This document shows positions 7,634 to 15,563 of a DNA stretch of 64,000 nt, piece after piece (the first letter of the stretch is position 1; every line of letters starts with the position of its first letter). The stretch spans positions 1-64,000 of the forward strand of contig JAPVSJ010000009.1 in NCBI GenBank assembly GCA_047519745.1, given 5' to 3'. The notes under the pieces are model-generated. The model was not told the DNA's origin and made no database searches. It saw nothing but the letters and a program-made list of their open reading frames with translations. This DNA is from VRUE01 sp047519745. GTDB taxonomy: Bacteria; Actinomycetota; Thermoleophilia; Solirubrobacterales; 70-9. The position numbers and the translations under genes are program-made.

Positions 7634-8863
7634 ATGAACTCCACCGCAACCCTTCCAGCCAGACCCGCCCCGGCCAAGAGCGGCTATCCACTCACGCCCG
7701 AGCAGCTTCAGAGCCTCGGCGAGGAGCTCGATGCGATCCGCCAGCGCGTCCTGGCCGACCGCGGCGAGCGCGACGCCGACTACATCCGCGGCGTGATCCG
7801 GGCCCAGCGCGGGCTCGAGGTCGCCGGCCGCGGCCTGCTCTGGGCCGGCGTCTTCCCGCCCGCCTGGCTTGCCGGCACCGCCGCCCTCTCGGTCTCCAAG
7901 ATCCTCGACAACATGGAGATCGGCCACAACGTGATGCACGGCCAGTACGAGTGGATGAACGACCCCAAGCTCTCGGGCAAGCAGTTCGAGTGGGACACCG
8001 CCTGCCCCGCCGACCAGTGGCGCCACTCGCACAACTACATGCACCACACCTACACCAACATCGTCGGCAAGGACCGCGACATCGGCTACGGGGTCCTGCG
8101 CATGTCCGAGGAGCAGCCCTGGAGCCCGTACTACCTCGGCAACGCACTCTGGGCCGCGCTCCTCGCCCTCTTCTTCCAGTACGGGGTGGCGCTGCACGAC
8201 CTCGAGGCCGAGCGGATCGCCGGCGGCGAAACCAGCCTGGCCGAGAAGCGGGAGTTGCTGCGGGGAATCTGGCAGAAGGTTCGCCGCCAGGTGGCGAAGG
8301 ACTACGTCCTCTTCCCCGCCCTCTCCGGGCCGCTCTTCGTCTTCCCCCTGGCCGGCAACGCGACGGCGAACGCCGTCCGCAACCTCTGGGCGTTCACGAT
8401 CATCTTCTGCGGGCACTTTCCCGAGGGGACCCAGGAGTTCAGCGAGGAGGAGACCGAGGACGAGACGCGCGGCGAGTGGTACTACCGCCAGCTGCTCGGC
8501 TCGGCCAATCTCACCGGCAGCCCGCTCTTCCACCTCATGTCCGGCAACCTCAGCTTCCAGATCGAGCACCACCTCTTCCCCGACCTGCCCGCCAACCGCT
8601 ACGCGGAGATCTCGGTCGAGGTGCGGGAGATCTGCGAACGCTACGGCCTCCCCTACAACACCGGCCCGCTGGGCCGGCAGTTCGGCAGCGTGGTCAGGAA
8701 GATCTGGCAGCTGTCGCTGCCGGACTCGGGCGCGCGGTCCCTTCGCCCCTCCCCGGGCGTCCTGCTGGACGGGCTCGGAGGCGCGACGAGAGTGCTCGGC
8801 GGCGCGGTGAAGACGGCCGCCCGCCTGATACTGCCGGGCGGGCGGAGCGCGGCAGCGCCCTGA
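7634..8863 (+). CDS. Membrane fatty-acid desaturase (di-iron)
   Basis: A 409-residue integral-membrane desaturase with the three histidine boxes in order: GHNVMHG (~98), WRHSHNYMHHTYTN (~130) and QIEHHLFP (~315). Hydrophobic segments surround the boxes. A GAAAGGAG ribosome binding site precedes the ATG. Directly downstream of its probable electron donor (reductase at 6528), it should introduce double bonds into acyl chains at the cytoplasmic membrane. The box spacing is like the DesA3/omega-type acyl-lipid desaturases. Chain-length and position specificity cannot be read from sequence. Confidence 0.9.
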   Translation: MNSTATLPARPAPAKSGYPLTPEQLQSLGEELDAIRQRVLADRGERDADYIRGVIRAQRGLEVAGRGLLWAGVFPPAWLAGTAALSVSKILDNMEIGHNVMHGQYEWMNDPKLSGKQFEWDTACPADQWRHSHNYMHHTYTNIVGKDRDIGYGVLRMSEEQPWSPYYLGNALWAALLALFFQYGVALHDLEAERIAGGETSLAEKRELLRGIWQKVRRQVAKDYVLFPALSGPLFVFPLAGNATANAVRNLWAFTIIFCGHFPEGTQEFSEEETEDETRGEWYYRQLLGSANLTGSPLFHLMSGNLSFQIEHHLFPDLPANRYAEISVEVREICERYGLPYNTGPLGRQFGSVVRKIWQLSLPDSGARSLRPSPGVLLDGLGGATRVLGGAVKTAARLILPGGRSAAAP

Positions 8864-8917
8864 CCCGGCGCCGCGGCTTCTCGCCGAGGACCGGTCGGGT
8901 TGGGCGCGCCTTGCCGG

Positions 8918-10321
8918 TCACGACCCGTCGCAGGCCTCGCGAAGCTCGGCGAACGAGCGCTCGATGCCCTCGGCGAGCACTCCCACGTCGGAGGCGCCGA
9001 CGCGGTCGGCGTTGAGGCCGAAGACCATCTGGCCGGAGTAAGAGACGACCGCGATGCCGACCGTGTGCCCGGCGAACAGCGGCACCAGGGGCAGGACGTC
9101 GACAAGGGGGGCGCCGAGCGCGTAGAGGCGCTCGCGGGAGGCGGGGACGTTGGTGATCGTCAGGTTGAACATCCGCGTGCCGCCGAACATCGACCGCGCC
9201 AGCAGCGCCCCGGCCAGCGGCGGCCCCATGTCCGCCACGTCGACGATCGTCTTGCCCCCGGCGCGCTGGGAGCCGGCCTTGAGCTGCTCGGCGCGCTCGA
9301 CGACGCGCCGGTAGCGCGTCAGCGGGTCCGCCTCGTCGACCGGCAGCTCGACGAACAGGGAGGTCAGCTCGTTGCCGAGCGAGTGCTCCTTGTCCTCCCT
9401 GCGGATGTTCACCGGCACCTGCGCCCGCAGGCTCCGCTCGGGCAGCTCGTCGCCGCGCGAGAGCAGCAGGCGCCGCAACCCGCCGGCGCAGATCGCGAGC
9501 ACGACGTCGTTGACCGTGCCACCGAGGCGCGTCTTCGTCTCCTTGACGTCGTCCAGGTCCAGCCGCACGGTGGCGAACAGGCGGGTGCCGCTCATCGGGC
9601 CGTTGAGGCTCGAGCTCGGCGCGCCGATCACCTCCTCGCGCACGATCAGCTCCGCCGCCGCGCGCACCCGATCGAACGATTCGCGCGGGTGCAGCGCCGC
9701 CCCGATGCCGGCCCGCGCCCCACGCATGACCAGGCCGGGCGAGAGCCAGAACCGCCCGTGGCCCTGCTGCTCCCGCGCCTCCCGGCTGTCCTCGCCGCCG
9801 CGCGGAGGCTTCGAGCGCTCCGGCCTGCCGTCCGGAGAGGTGTCGAGCAGGGCATTGCCGATGTCGACCGAACCGACCCCGTCGACGAGGCAGTGGTGCG
9901 TCTTGGTCGCCAGCGCCCAGCGCCCGCCTTCCAGCCCGTCGATCAGCGTCATCTCCCAAAGCGGCCGGTAGCGGTCGAGCCTGTGCGACCAGAAGTCCCC
10001 GAGCCACTCGTACAGCTCGGCTTCGCCCCCCGGCGCCGGCAGCGTCGCGCGGTGGAGGTGGGAGTCGAGGTCGAACCCCTCCGCCGGCTCCCAGGTGAGC
10101 CAGGTGAGCGGGCCGGCCTGCGGGGCGGAGAGCTGCTGCGTGAAGCGCGGCAGCATCTCGATCCGCTCGCCCACGTGCTCGCGCAGCGCCGCGGTGTCCG
10201 GCGTCCCGCCGTCGGGGAGCGGATCGAAGACGAGCGCCGCGCCGATGTGCATGTGGGCGCTCTCGTCGAACTGCTCCAGCTCGAGGAACATCGTGTCCAG
10301 CATGCTGAGCTGCTCACCCAT
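8918..10321 (-). CDS. Wax ester synthase/diacylglycerol O-acyltransferase (WS/DGAT)
   Basis: A 467-residue bifunctional acyltransferase of the actinobacterial WS/DGAT family, of normal length. The catalytic HHxxxDG motif is present as THHCLVDGVGSVD (~140), and the family-typical N-terminus (LSMLDTMFLELE) and a C-terminal PLVPLFAGHTVGIAVVSYSG segment are also present. It esterifies acyl-CoA to diacylglycerol or long-chain alcohols to make storage triacylglycerol or wax esters. It is convergent with the desaturase across a 54-bp gap. Together with the acyltransferase and hydrolases nearby it defines a storage-lipid neighbourhood. Confidence 0.92.
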   Translation of the reverse strand: MGEQLSMLDTMFLELEQFDESAHMHIGAALVFDPLPDGGTPDTAALREHVGERIEMLPRFTQQLSAPQAGPLTWLTWEPAEGFDLDSHLHRATLPAPGGEAELYEWLGDFWSHRLDRYRPLWEMTLIDGLEGGRWALATKTHHCLVDGVGSVDIGNALLDTSPDGRPERSKPPRGGEDSREAREQQGHGRFWLSPGLVMRGARAGIGAALHPRESFDRVRAAAELIVREEVIGAPSSSLNGPMSGTRLFATVRLDLDDVKETKTRLGGTVNDVVLAICAGGLRRLLLSRGDELPERSLRAQVPVNIRREDKEHSLGNELTSLFVELPVDEADPLTRYRRVVERAEQLKAGSQRAGGKTIVDVADMGPPLAGALLARSMFGGTRMFNLTITNVPASRERLYALGAPLVDVLPLVPLFAGHTVGIAVVSYSGQMVFGLNADRVGASDVGVLAEGIERSFAELREACDGS

Positions 10322-10389
10322 ATCTCCTAATCTCCCTCAGATTGACCATACCGCCGCGGGGGCCGGCGGGCCAGGTGACTCTGCGCACG

Positions 10390-11247
10390 TCACCGTCGAT
10401 TGGCGTCCTCCGGCCCCGTCCTGCGCTCAGTCGGCTCGAGCGGCAGGCAGACCGCGCAGAAGTCCTCGCCGAACGGGGTCAGCAGGATGCTGCGGCGGAC
10501 GGTGCGGGCCAGGCGCCCGCCCTTGCCCAGCGCTTCGACCACGTCGGGCTGGGCCTCCAGCACCTGGTAGCGCCGCGGCTCGGAGACCGGCTCGCGCGAG
10601 AACCAGATCAGCCCGAGCCGGTGCAGGTTGTCGAGGTGGGGGTGGATGCGGTCGCCGTGCAGGCAGCCCGCCTCCTCGCCGATCATCGTGTGGCCCTGCG
10701 AGACCAGCGCGGAGGCCAGCGGCAGGCCCGTCCGCACGTCGACCGCCGGCTGGGGCCCGTTGAGGGCGAGGAAGCGGAGAATCCGCCCCTCGTCGGGGGT
10801 CAGCACTTCGAGGATCCGCATGTAGGCGGGGTGCAGGTCGTCGACCTCCAGCTCGGCCGATTGGCGCAGCAGCTCGGCGCCACGGTCGCGCAGCGCCCGC
10901 ACCGAGGAGTCGGTTGCGGCCCGCGTCAGGTCGCGCCGGCTCCGGCCCGTTCGCGTCACCCCGTTCGAGATCCCGAGCAATCCGCGGGCGTACTCGCGCA
11001 GGTCGGCGCGCACGTCCTGCAGGAGCTGTGCAGTCGGCTCGCCGCTGGTCGCGGCCCGGGCCACCCGCGAGACGGCGCGCCCGGAGGTCCCCACCGCCCA
11101 ACCGGCGCTTCGCCAACCGGCCGCGACCGCGATCCGGGTCAGGCCCGGCGCCGCCCGGACCAGCTCCGGGAGCGGCGGGGCCTCCTCGCCGGCCTCGTGC
11201 CGGCTCCGGGGTCGCCGCTGGTCGTCTTTGCCGGCTCCGTCGCTCAT
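10390..11247 (-). CDS. DUF4393 (Abi-alpha-like) protein
   Basis: A ~285-residue protein whose C-terminal two thirds match the DUF4393/Abi-alpha pattern: LHPAYMRILEVLTPDEGRIL followed by LHRLGLIWFSREPV and LTPFGEDFCAVCL. The N-terminal ~100 residues are charged and low in homology. ATG at 11247 is chosen because it overlaps the upstream DUF445 stop in ATGA. The open frame extends further upstream, inside the DUF445 gene. The family name comes from phage abortive infection, but most chromosomal members have no demonstrated role. Confidence 0.75.
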   Translation of the reverse strand: MSDGAGKDDQRRPRSRHEAGEEAPPLPELVRAAPGLTRIAVAAGWRSAGWAVGTSGRAVSRVARAATSGEPTAQLLQDVRADLREYARGLLGISNGVTRTGRSRRDLTRAATDSSVRALRDRGAELLRQSAELEVDDLHPAYMRILEVLTPDEGRILRFLALNGPQPAVDVRTGLPLASALVSQGHTMIGEEAGCLHGDRIHPHLDNLHRLGLIWFSREPVSEPRRYQVLEAQPDVVEALGKGGRLARTVRRSILLTPFGEDFCAVCLPLEPTERRTGPEDANRR

Positions 11248-12515
11248 CCGAAGATCGCCAGGTGTATCAGGCCGGCGCCGAAGCCGAGCACCGCGCCGTG
11301 GAGGTAGAGCAGCCACTCGTCCTCCCTCATCGCGGTGCGTAGCATCTCGGAGAAGTCGGCCGGGTCCATCGCGCGCATCCTGGCCGCCACGAACTCGCGG
11401 ATGCCGCGGCTCTGCGCCCTGGCGAACTCCGGGTCGGTGAGCGGCGCCATAGTGTGGTCGGCTGCCTCAGTCGCGACCGAGGAGCGGATCTGGTCGTACT
11501 CGCGGGCGCCGACAGCGACCCGCACCGCGGGCCTGGCGCGACCGGCCGCGTTGTCGACCGCCGGGCGCAGTGCGACCTCGATCATCTGCCGGGTGCGGTC
11601 GGAGCTGGGACCGTGCAGGAGGTCCTCGGCCATGTTGCCGACCGTGACGATCTCCTCGGCGATGATCTCGGCGTAGACCTCCGCCACCTCGGGCTGGCGC
11701 TTGAGGAAAAGGCCCTGGATGGCGAGAGGGCCGACGCGCCGCGGGCGGACCGGCTCGAAGATCATCCGGATCCCGATCACGTTGGTCGTGTAGCCGATCA
11801 GGACGCCGCTGATCGGCAGCAGCCACCAGATCGGCCATACCTCGACCGTGAGGAACGCCGTCGGGATGCCGAGCAGGAAGCCGAAGAGGAATCCGAAGTA
11901 GACGATCAGGCGCAGCTCCTTGCGACCCACCTCGAGGTAGATCCTGTTGGCCAGCTCCGGATTCGCCTCGATGCGGTGGATCACCATCAGCTTCACGTTG
12001 AGGAGCTGGTCCGCATGGGCGCCGATCTGGTCGGTGATGGTGCGAACGAGAGCCGGGAGCTGCTCCTGGACACGGGCGTGCACGGCTCTGCGCAGCCGCG
12101 GCGAGAGGTCGTGCCAGAGCTGCGGGTGCTCGCGCTCCATGATCCGGTCGACCACGTCGTGGATCTCATCGCTGGCGTTCTCGAGGACGTGCTCGGCGAT
12201 CGCCTCGGAGTCGAGCCGCTCGTAGAACTCGCCGGCGCCCCCCAGCTTCGCGATCCCCTTGTCGACCGCGATCGAGCCCATCTTCGCCGCCCGCGAGGGG
12301 ACGATCCCCTGCCACCCGATCCCGCCCTGCATCACGCCCGGGATCTGCTGCAGCTTGCGGGGAAGCAGGTTGGAGAGCGCCTTCAAGCCGGGCACGCGGA
12401 TGCCGTGAAACCGGATCGGGTAGAAGAGCATCCAGACCCCGCTCCAGTTGGTCACGTAGCCGATCGCCCCGCTGAAGAGCGGGATCGTGATCAGGCTGAT
12501 TGTCTTGCTGTCCAT
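11244..12515 (-). CDS. DUF445-family membrane protein
   Basis: A 423-residue membrane protein with the family hallmarks: a first helix with GAIGYVTNWSGVWMLFYPI, a long soluble middle containing EVGRKELR, central hydrophobic hairpins (LIVYFGFLFGFLLGIP) and the repeated GVLIGYTTNVIGIRMIFEP motif. A final hydrophobic segment ends the protein. It is the first gene of a two-gene minus-strand operon with DUF4393. Its function is unknown; DUF445 proteins are found in many bacteria and may act at the inner membrane or envelope. Confidence 0.85.
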   Translation of the reverse strand: MDSKTISLITIPLFSGAIGYVTNWSGVWMLFYPIRFHGIRVPGLKALSNLLPRKLQQIPGVMQGGIGWQGIVPSRAAKMGSIAVDKGIAKLGGAGEFYERLDSEAIAEHVLENASDEIHDVVDRIMEREHPQLWHDLSPRLRRAVHARVQEQLPALVRTITDQIGAHADQLLNVKLMVIHRIEANPELANRIYLEVGRKELRLIVYFGFLFGFLLGIPTAFLTVEVWPIWWLLPISGVLIGYTTNVIGIRMIFEPVRPRRVGPLAIQGLFLKRQPEVAEVYAEIIAEEIVTVGNMAEDLLHGPSSDRTRQMIEVALRPAVDNAAGRARPAVRVAVGAREYDQIRSSVATEAADHTMAPLTDPEFARAQSRGIREFVAARMRAMDPADFSEMLRTAMREDEWLLYLHGAVLGFGAGLIHLAIFG

Positions 12516-12589
12516 CGAAATAGGTGAAGATGTGCGCCGGAAGCAGGATGACCGTAATCAAGGACACAGGAACGCGGGCCGTCCTGCGC

Positions 12590-12731
12590 CAGTACGAGCC
12601 AGGGCGAGACCCGCGAAGAGGCCCTATCGATGATCCGCGAGGCGATCGAGGTCTACATCGAATCGCTCGTCGCGCACGGCGACCCCATTCCCGGGCCGGT
12701 CGAGATCGAGCGAGTCACCGTCGCCGCGTGA
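12590..12731 (+). pseudogene. hicB: hicB antitoxin relic (C-terminal part)
   Basis: The plus strand encodes SQGETREEALSMIREAIEVY, then IESLVAHGDPIPGP and a short tail ending in TGA at 12729-12731. This is the characteristic HicB antitoxin middle and C-terminal region. The N-terminal half (RNase H-like fold, first ~40 residues) is missing upstream of ~12590, where the sequence changes to an unrelated frame. There is no start codon with a ribosome binding site. It is a truncated relic. Confidence 0.75.
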
Positions 12732-12947
12732 CGCCACGACTCCCGGCGTCACGCCACGCCAAATGGTCCGCGGACTGGAGCGCTGCGGCTGGAAGCTCGA
12801 TCGAATCAAAGGGAGCATCACGTCTTCCGACATCCTGACGCTCCCACCGAGTCGTCCCGATGCATGGCCGCGACTTGTCCAAGGCACGCTCAACAGATCG
12901 TCAACGCTTCCGATCTGGATCGCGCCGAGTTCCTGAAGCTTCTCTGA
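12728..12947 (+). pseudogene. hicA: hicA toxin relic with several frameshifts
   Basis: Starting at GTG 12728, which overlaps the hicB stop in the usual HicBA manner, the three frames together spell a HicA toxin: VTPRLP, then VTPRQMVRGLERCGWKLDRI, KGS, HHVFRHPD, VPMHGRDLSK and ASDLDRAEFLKLL ending in TGA at 12945-12947. Joining these pieces needs at least three single-base frame changes. The catalytic-histidine segment (GSHHVF) is therefore not translated in register, so the toxin should be inactive. Confidence 0.75.
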
Positions 12948-12967
12948 GAAGCTGACGAGGAACAGCT

Positions 12968-13201
12968 TCACGCTGCCGGAGCTACCACTGCCAGCTCGCG
13001 CTCCTGCGCAGCGGCTGCTGCGTATTCGAGGGAAGCAAGGACGTCCTCGCGTTCCAGGTAGGGGTAATCGGCCAGCAGCTCGTCAATGCTGGCGCCAGCA
13101 GCAAGCTGACCGAGCACCGCGCTGACGGTCACGCGGGTGTCGCGGATGCTGGGCAGACCGCGCATCCGGTTTGGATCGACGGTGATTCGCTTCTGGGCCA
13201 T
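12968..13201 (-). CDS. DUF433 antitoxin-like protein, apparently orphaned
   Basis: A 77-residue DUF433 protein with the typical N-terminus KRITVDPNRMRGLPSIRDTR and the HTH-like SIDELLADYPYLEREDVLA. DUF433 genes normally precede a DUF5615 PIN-like toxin. Here the stop overlaps a GTG at 12971 whose first residues read VKLFLV, as such a toxin would begin. The frame then runs into the antisense of the hicA relic with no further toxin homology. The antitoxin looks intact and its partner deleted. ATG at 13201 is chosen over 13234 because it gives the family N-terminus. Confidence 0.75.
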   Translation of the reverse strand: MAQKRITVDPNRMRGLPSIRDTRVTVSAVLGQLAAGASIDELLADYPYLEREDVLASLEYAAAAAQERELAVVAPAA

Positions 13202-13370
13202 AGGGCAAGGGTACGTCGCCGCCCCGCCCGCCACCTCGTCTGCAGGGCTAATGCAAGGCGGAATCGACCGAAATCGTTGCTAATCCGTGCGCATCCGCGA
13301 TATGCGGGGATGGTTTGATTTGGTTTCGGCGACCCGCGCCGATCCCAACGTGCAGGACATTCCCGAAAAA

Positions 13371-13443
13371 GCGGATGAAGGGACTCGAACCCTCGACCTT
13401 CTGCATGGCAAGCAGACGCTCTAGCCAACTGAGCTACATCCGC
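13371..13443 (-). tRNA. tRNA-Gly (GCC)
   Basis: Read on the minus strand, this 73-nt segment folds as a standard tRNA. The acceptor stem is GCGGATG/CATCCGC, the D arm contains GCTCAGTTGGCTAGAGC and the anticodon stem is TCTGC/GCAGA with loop TTGCCAT (anticodon GCC). The T arm is GAGGGTTCGAGTCCCTT. CCA is not encoded. A T-run (AGCGTTTTTCGGG-like) follows on the minus strand. The decayed toxin-antitoxin genes lie on its 3' side, a common place for integration events. Confidence 0.93.
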
Positions 13444-13472
13444 GCGGAGCGGGATTCTATCCCTTCTCGGGA

Positions 13473-13670
13473 TCAGCGCCCGGTTAGGACGCCGGTCAGC
13501 TGGTAGATGACCCCGCCCACGAGCCAGCCGCAGACCGGGCCGAATGCCGGGGTCAGCAGGATGCCGATCGGGGTGCCGATCGCGAGCATCAGGACGACCC
13601 AGCCGACGCAGCCGATCAGCAGCCAGAGCTTCCATCGGAAGCCGCCCTCCTCGTTCGCGCGCCGGAACAT
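13473..13670 (-). CDS. Small two-helix membrane protein
   Basis: A 65-residue protein with a short charged N-terminus (MFRRANEEGGFRWK) and two hydrophobic segments: LWLLIGCVGWVVLMLAIGTP and LTPAFGPVCGWLVGGVIYQL. The frame is open to 13775, but ATG at 13670 puts the start immediately before the first helix and leaves the 5' region free. I do not recognise a family. It stands alone between a tRNA and the divergent protease gene. Confidence 0.6.
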   Translation of the reverse strand: MFRRANEEGGFRWKLWLLIGCVGWVVLMLAIGTPIGILLTPAFGPVCGWLVGGVIYQLTGVLTGR

Positions 13671-13788
13671 GAATCGAGGGTACGACCGGGGAGACCCCGA
13701 TTCATCCGTAGTTGCTCCCCCTTGGTCGCTGGTCGCTTGCATACTTCTACCAACTACTGGGTAGCGTGCGCTCAACCCCGCTCACAAG

Positions 13789-13814
13789 CGCCCCGGCCCT
13801 GGGAGGCCGGGGCG
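13789..13814 (+). promoter_or_regulatory. GC-rich stem-loop abutting the protease ribosome binding site
   Basis: A 10-bp stem (13789-13798 with 13805-13814, arm CGCCCCGGCC) closes a 6-nt loop and ends directly before the GAAGGAGG ribosome binding site of the gene starting at 13827. A stem this stable at that position could limit ribosome access or end upstream transcription. No U tract follows, so a translational role is the more likely one. Confidence 0.45.
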
Positions 13815-13826
13815 AAGGAGGCCCTA

Positions 13827-14657
13827 ATGAGCCCAGTCAGGACCGCGCTTCTCACCATCCTCGCCGCACTGCTGATCGCAGCGCTCCTGCCCACGTCTTC
13901 CTCGGCCTGGGCCCCGGCCAAGACGGCGACGATCCATCCCGGCGTGCAGGTCTTCACCGCGGGCGCCCAGTGCACCTCGAACTTCGTCTTCCAGGAAGGC
14001 TCCGCCGTCTATCTCGGCCAGGCCGCGCACTGCTCGGGCACCGGCGGGCAGACCGAAACCAACGGCTGCAGCAGCGGCTCGTTGCCGCTCGGCACGCCGG
14101 TGGAAGTGACGGGCGCGAGCAAACCCGGCACGCTCGTCTACAACTCCTGGCTGACCATGCAGGAAAAGGGAGAGGCCGACCCCGACACCTGCGCCTACAA
14201 CGACCTGGCCCTGATCAGGATCGACCCGGCCGACGTGGGCAGCGTCAATCCCTCCGTGCCGGGATTCGGCGGACCGACCGGCGTCGGCACCGTCGGCGAC
14301 CTCGGCTCGACCGTCTACTCCTACGGCAACTCCGAGCTGCGCGGCGGCGTGACCAAGCTCAGCCCCAAGCAGGGCGTCGTCGTCCAGAACGAAGGCGGTG
14401 GCTGGAGCCACATCGTGGTCACCCTCACCCCCGGCGTGCCGGGCGATTCGGGCAGCGGCTTCCTCAACGGCGCCGGCGAAGCGATCGGCGTGCTCAGCAC
14501 CCTGCAGCTGGCGCCGCTGGCCGGGACCAACGGCGTCGGCGACATCGGCAAGGAGCTCGCCTACCTGCGCGCCAACAGCGACTTCGGCGCGATGCAGCTG
14601 GTGCACGGCACCGAGCCGTTCAAGCCGAACCTGGTGGAAGCGATGCTCGGTTCATAG
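13827..14657 (+). CDS. Secreted chymotrypsin-fold serine protease
   Basis: A 276-residue exported protein. A signal peptide (MSPVRTALLTILAALLIAAL, then LPTSSSAWA) is followed by a trypsin-like domain with the triad His in GQAAHCSG (~68), Asp in NDLALIRID (~130) and Ser in GVPGDSGSGFL (~212). Four cysteines could form disulfides. ATG at 13827 follows a strong GGAGG site and gives a clean signal sequence; the longer frame from 13722 does not. It is monocistronic and convergent with the VOC gene. Substrate specificity is not apparent. Confidence 0.88.
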   Translation: MSPVRTALLTILAALLIAALLPTSSSAWAPAKTATIHPGVQVFTAGAQCTSNFVFQEGSAVYLGQAAHCSGTGGQTETNGCSSGSLPLGTPVEVTGASKPGTLVYNSWLTMQEKGEADPDTCAYNDLALIRIDPADVGSVNPSVPGFGGPTGVGTVGDLGSTVYSYGNSELRGGVTKLSPKQGVVVQNEGGGWSHIVVTLTPGVPGDSGSGFLNGAGEAIGVLSTLQLAPLAGTNGVGDIGKELAYLRANSDFGAMQLVHGTEPFKPNLVEAMLGS

Positions 14658-14664
14658 GCAAAGA

Positions 14665-15180
14665 TCAGTCGAGCTCGCTGAGGAGATCGTGGAGGTCCAG
14701 AGGTTCGGTGACCATCGCGATCTCCTCGCCGCCACGGGTGCGCGGCCACTCTTCGCGGGGACGGTCACGGTATAGCTCGACCCCGTTGCCGTCGGGGTCG
14801 TCCACGTAGATCGCCTCGCTGACGCCGTGGTCGGACGCGCCGCCGAGCGGCACGCCGGCCTGCGTAAGCCGCCGCAGCGCGTCGGCGAGCGAGCGCCGGT
14901 CCGGGTAGCGGATCGCGACGTGAAAGAGGCCGGTGCTCCGCGCCGGTGGGCGCGGCGCCCCTTTCGAGTGCCAGGTGTTGAGGCCGATGTGATGGTGGTA
15001 GCCGCCAGCCGAGACGAAAGCGGCGTCGTCGCCGATCCGCTGCTGCAGCTCGAAGCCGAGCGCGCCGCAGTAGAAGTCGAGCGCGCGGTCGAGATCGGCC
15101 ACTTTGAGATGTACGTGGCCGATGTCGACGCGGGGGTCGATCGGGTCGACGTCAGGCACCGGCACCGTCCAGCGCGGCAT
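14665..15180 (-). CDS. VOC-family (glyoxalase/extradiol dioxygenase-like) protein
   Basis: A 171-residue VOC protein with two beta-alpha-beta-beta-beta modules. The first begins IGHVHLKVADLDRALDFYCG and contains GGYHHHIGLNTW. The second begins LFHVAIRYPDRRSLADAL and ends IYVDDPDGNGVELYRDRP. Metal-ligand candidates are His in the first strand, the HHH cluster and Glu in GNGVELY. It resembles the CatE/catechol-2,3-dioxygenase-like branch, but the reaction is unassigned. Its start lies 29 nt inside the preceding RNase H-like gene, so the two are translationally linked. Confidence 0.8.
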   Translation of the reverse strand: MPRWTVPVPDVDPIDPRVDIGHVHLKVADLDRALDFYCGALGFELQQRIGDDAAFVSAGGYHHHIGLNTWHSKGAPRPPARSTGLFHVAIRYPDRRSLADALRRLTQAGVPLGGASDHGVSEAIYVDDPDGNGVELYRDRPREEWPRTRGGEEIAMVTEPLDLHDLLSELD

Positions 15181-15559
15181 TTACAAGTCGGTCTGCCTCG
15201 GCGTTCTGCTCGCGCCGGACGTGGCGGATCGTCCACTTCTCGAACGGTTGCAGAGCCCGCTTGACCTCGCCGTGCAGCTTGCGCATCGTCGCGTCCTTGA
15301 CCTTGTACTCGCCCTTGACCTGACGCACGATCAGCTCCGAGTCGCCGATCAGCTCCACCTCGCTGGCGCCCTGCGCGGCTGCCAGCTCGATGCCTAGCAG
15401 CAGCGCCCTGTACTCGGCGACGTTGTTGGTCGACACGCCGATCCGCTCGCCGCGCTCCTCGAGCATCTCGCCAGCGGCGCTCTGCACCACCGCACCGATC
15501 GCCGCCGGGCCCGGGTTGCCCCTGGCGCCGCCATCGACGTTGACGATCAGCTTGGTCAT
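15152..15559 (-). CDS. RNase H-like (RnhA-type, reverse-transcriptase-like) protein
   Basis: A 135-residue RNase H fold with all four acidic active-site positions visible: Asp in NVDGGARGNPGPAAIG, Glu in NNVAEYRALLLGIE, Asp in IGDSELIVRQVKGEY and Asp in REQNAEADRLVN. It lacks the basic protrusion of E. coli RnhA, as usual for actinobacterial stand-alone members. It should cleave RNA in RNA-DNA hybrids. It is followed by the overlapping VOC gene and preceded by the zinc-motif protein at 15564. Confidence 0.88.
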   Translation of the reverse strand: MTKLIVNVDGGARGNPGPAAIGAVVQSAAGEMLEERGERIGVSTNNVAEYRALLLGIELAAAQGASEVELIGDSELIVRQVKGEYKVKDATMRKLHGEVKRALQPFEKWTIRHVRREQNAEADRLVNAALDGAGA

Positions 15560-15563
15560 GAGC

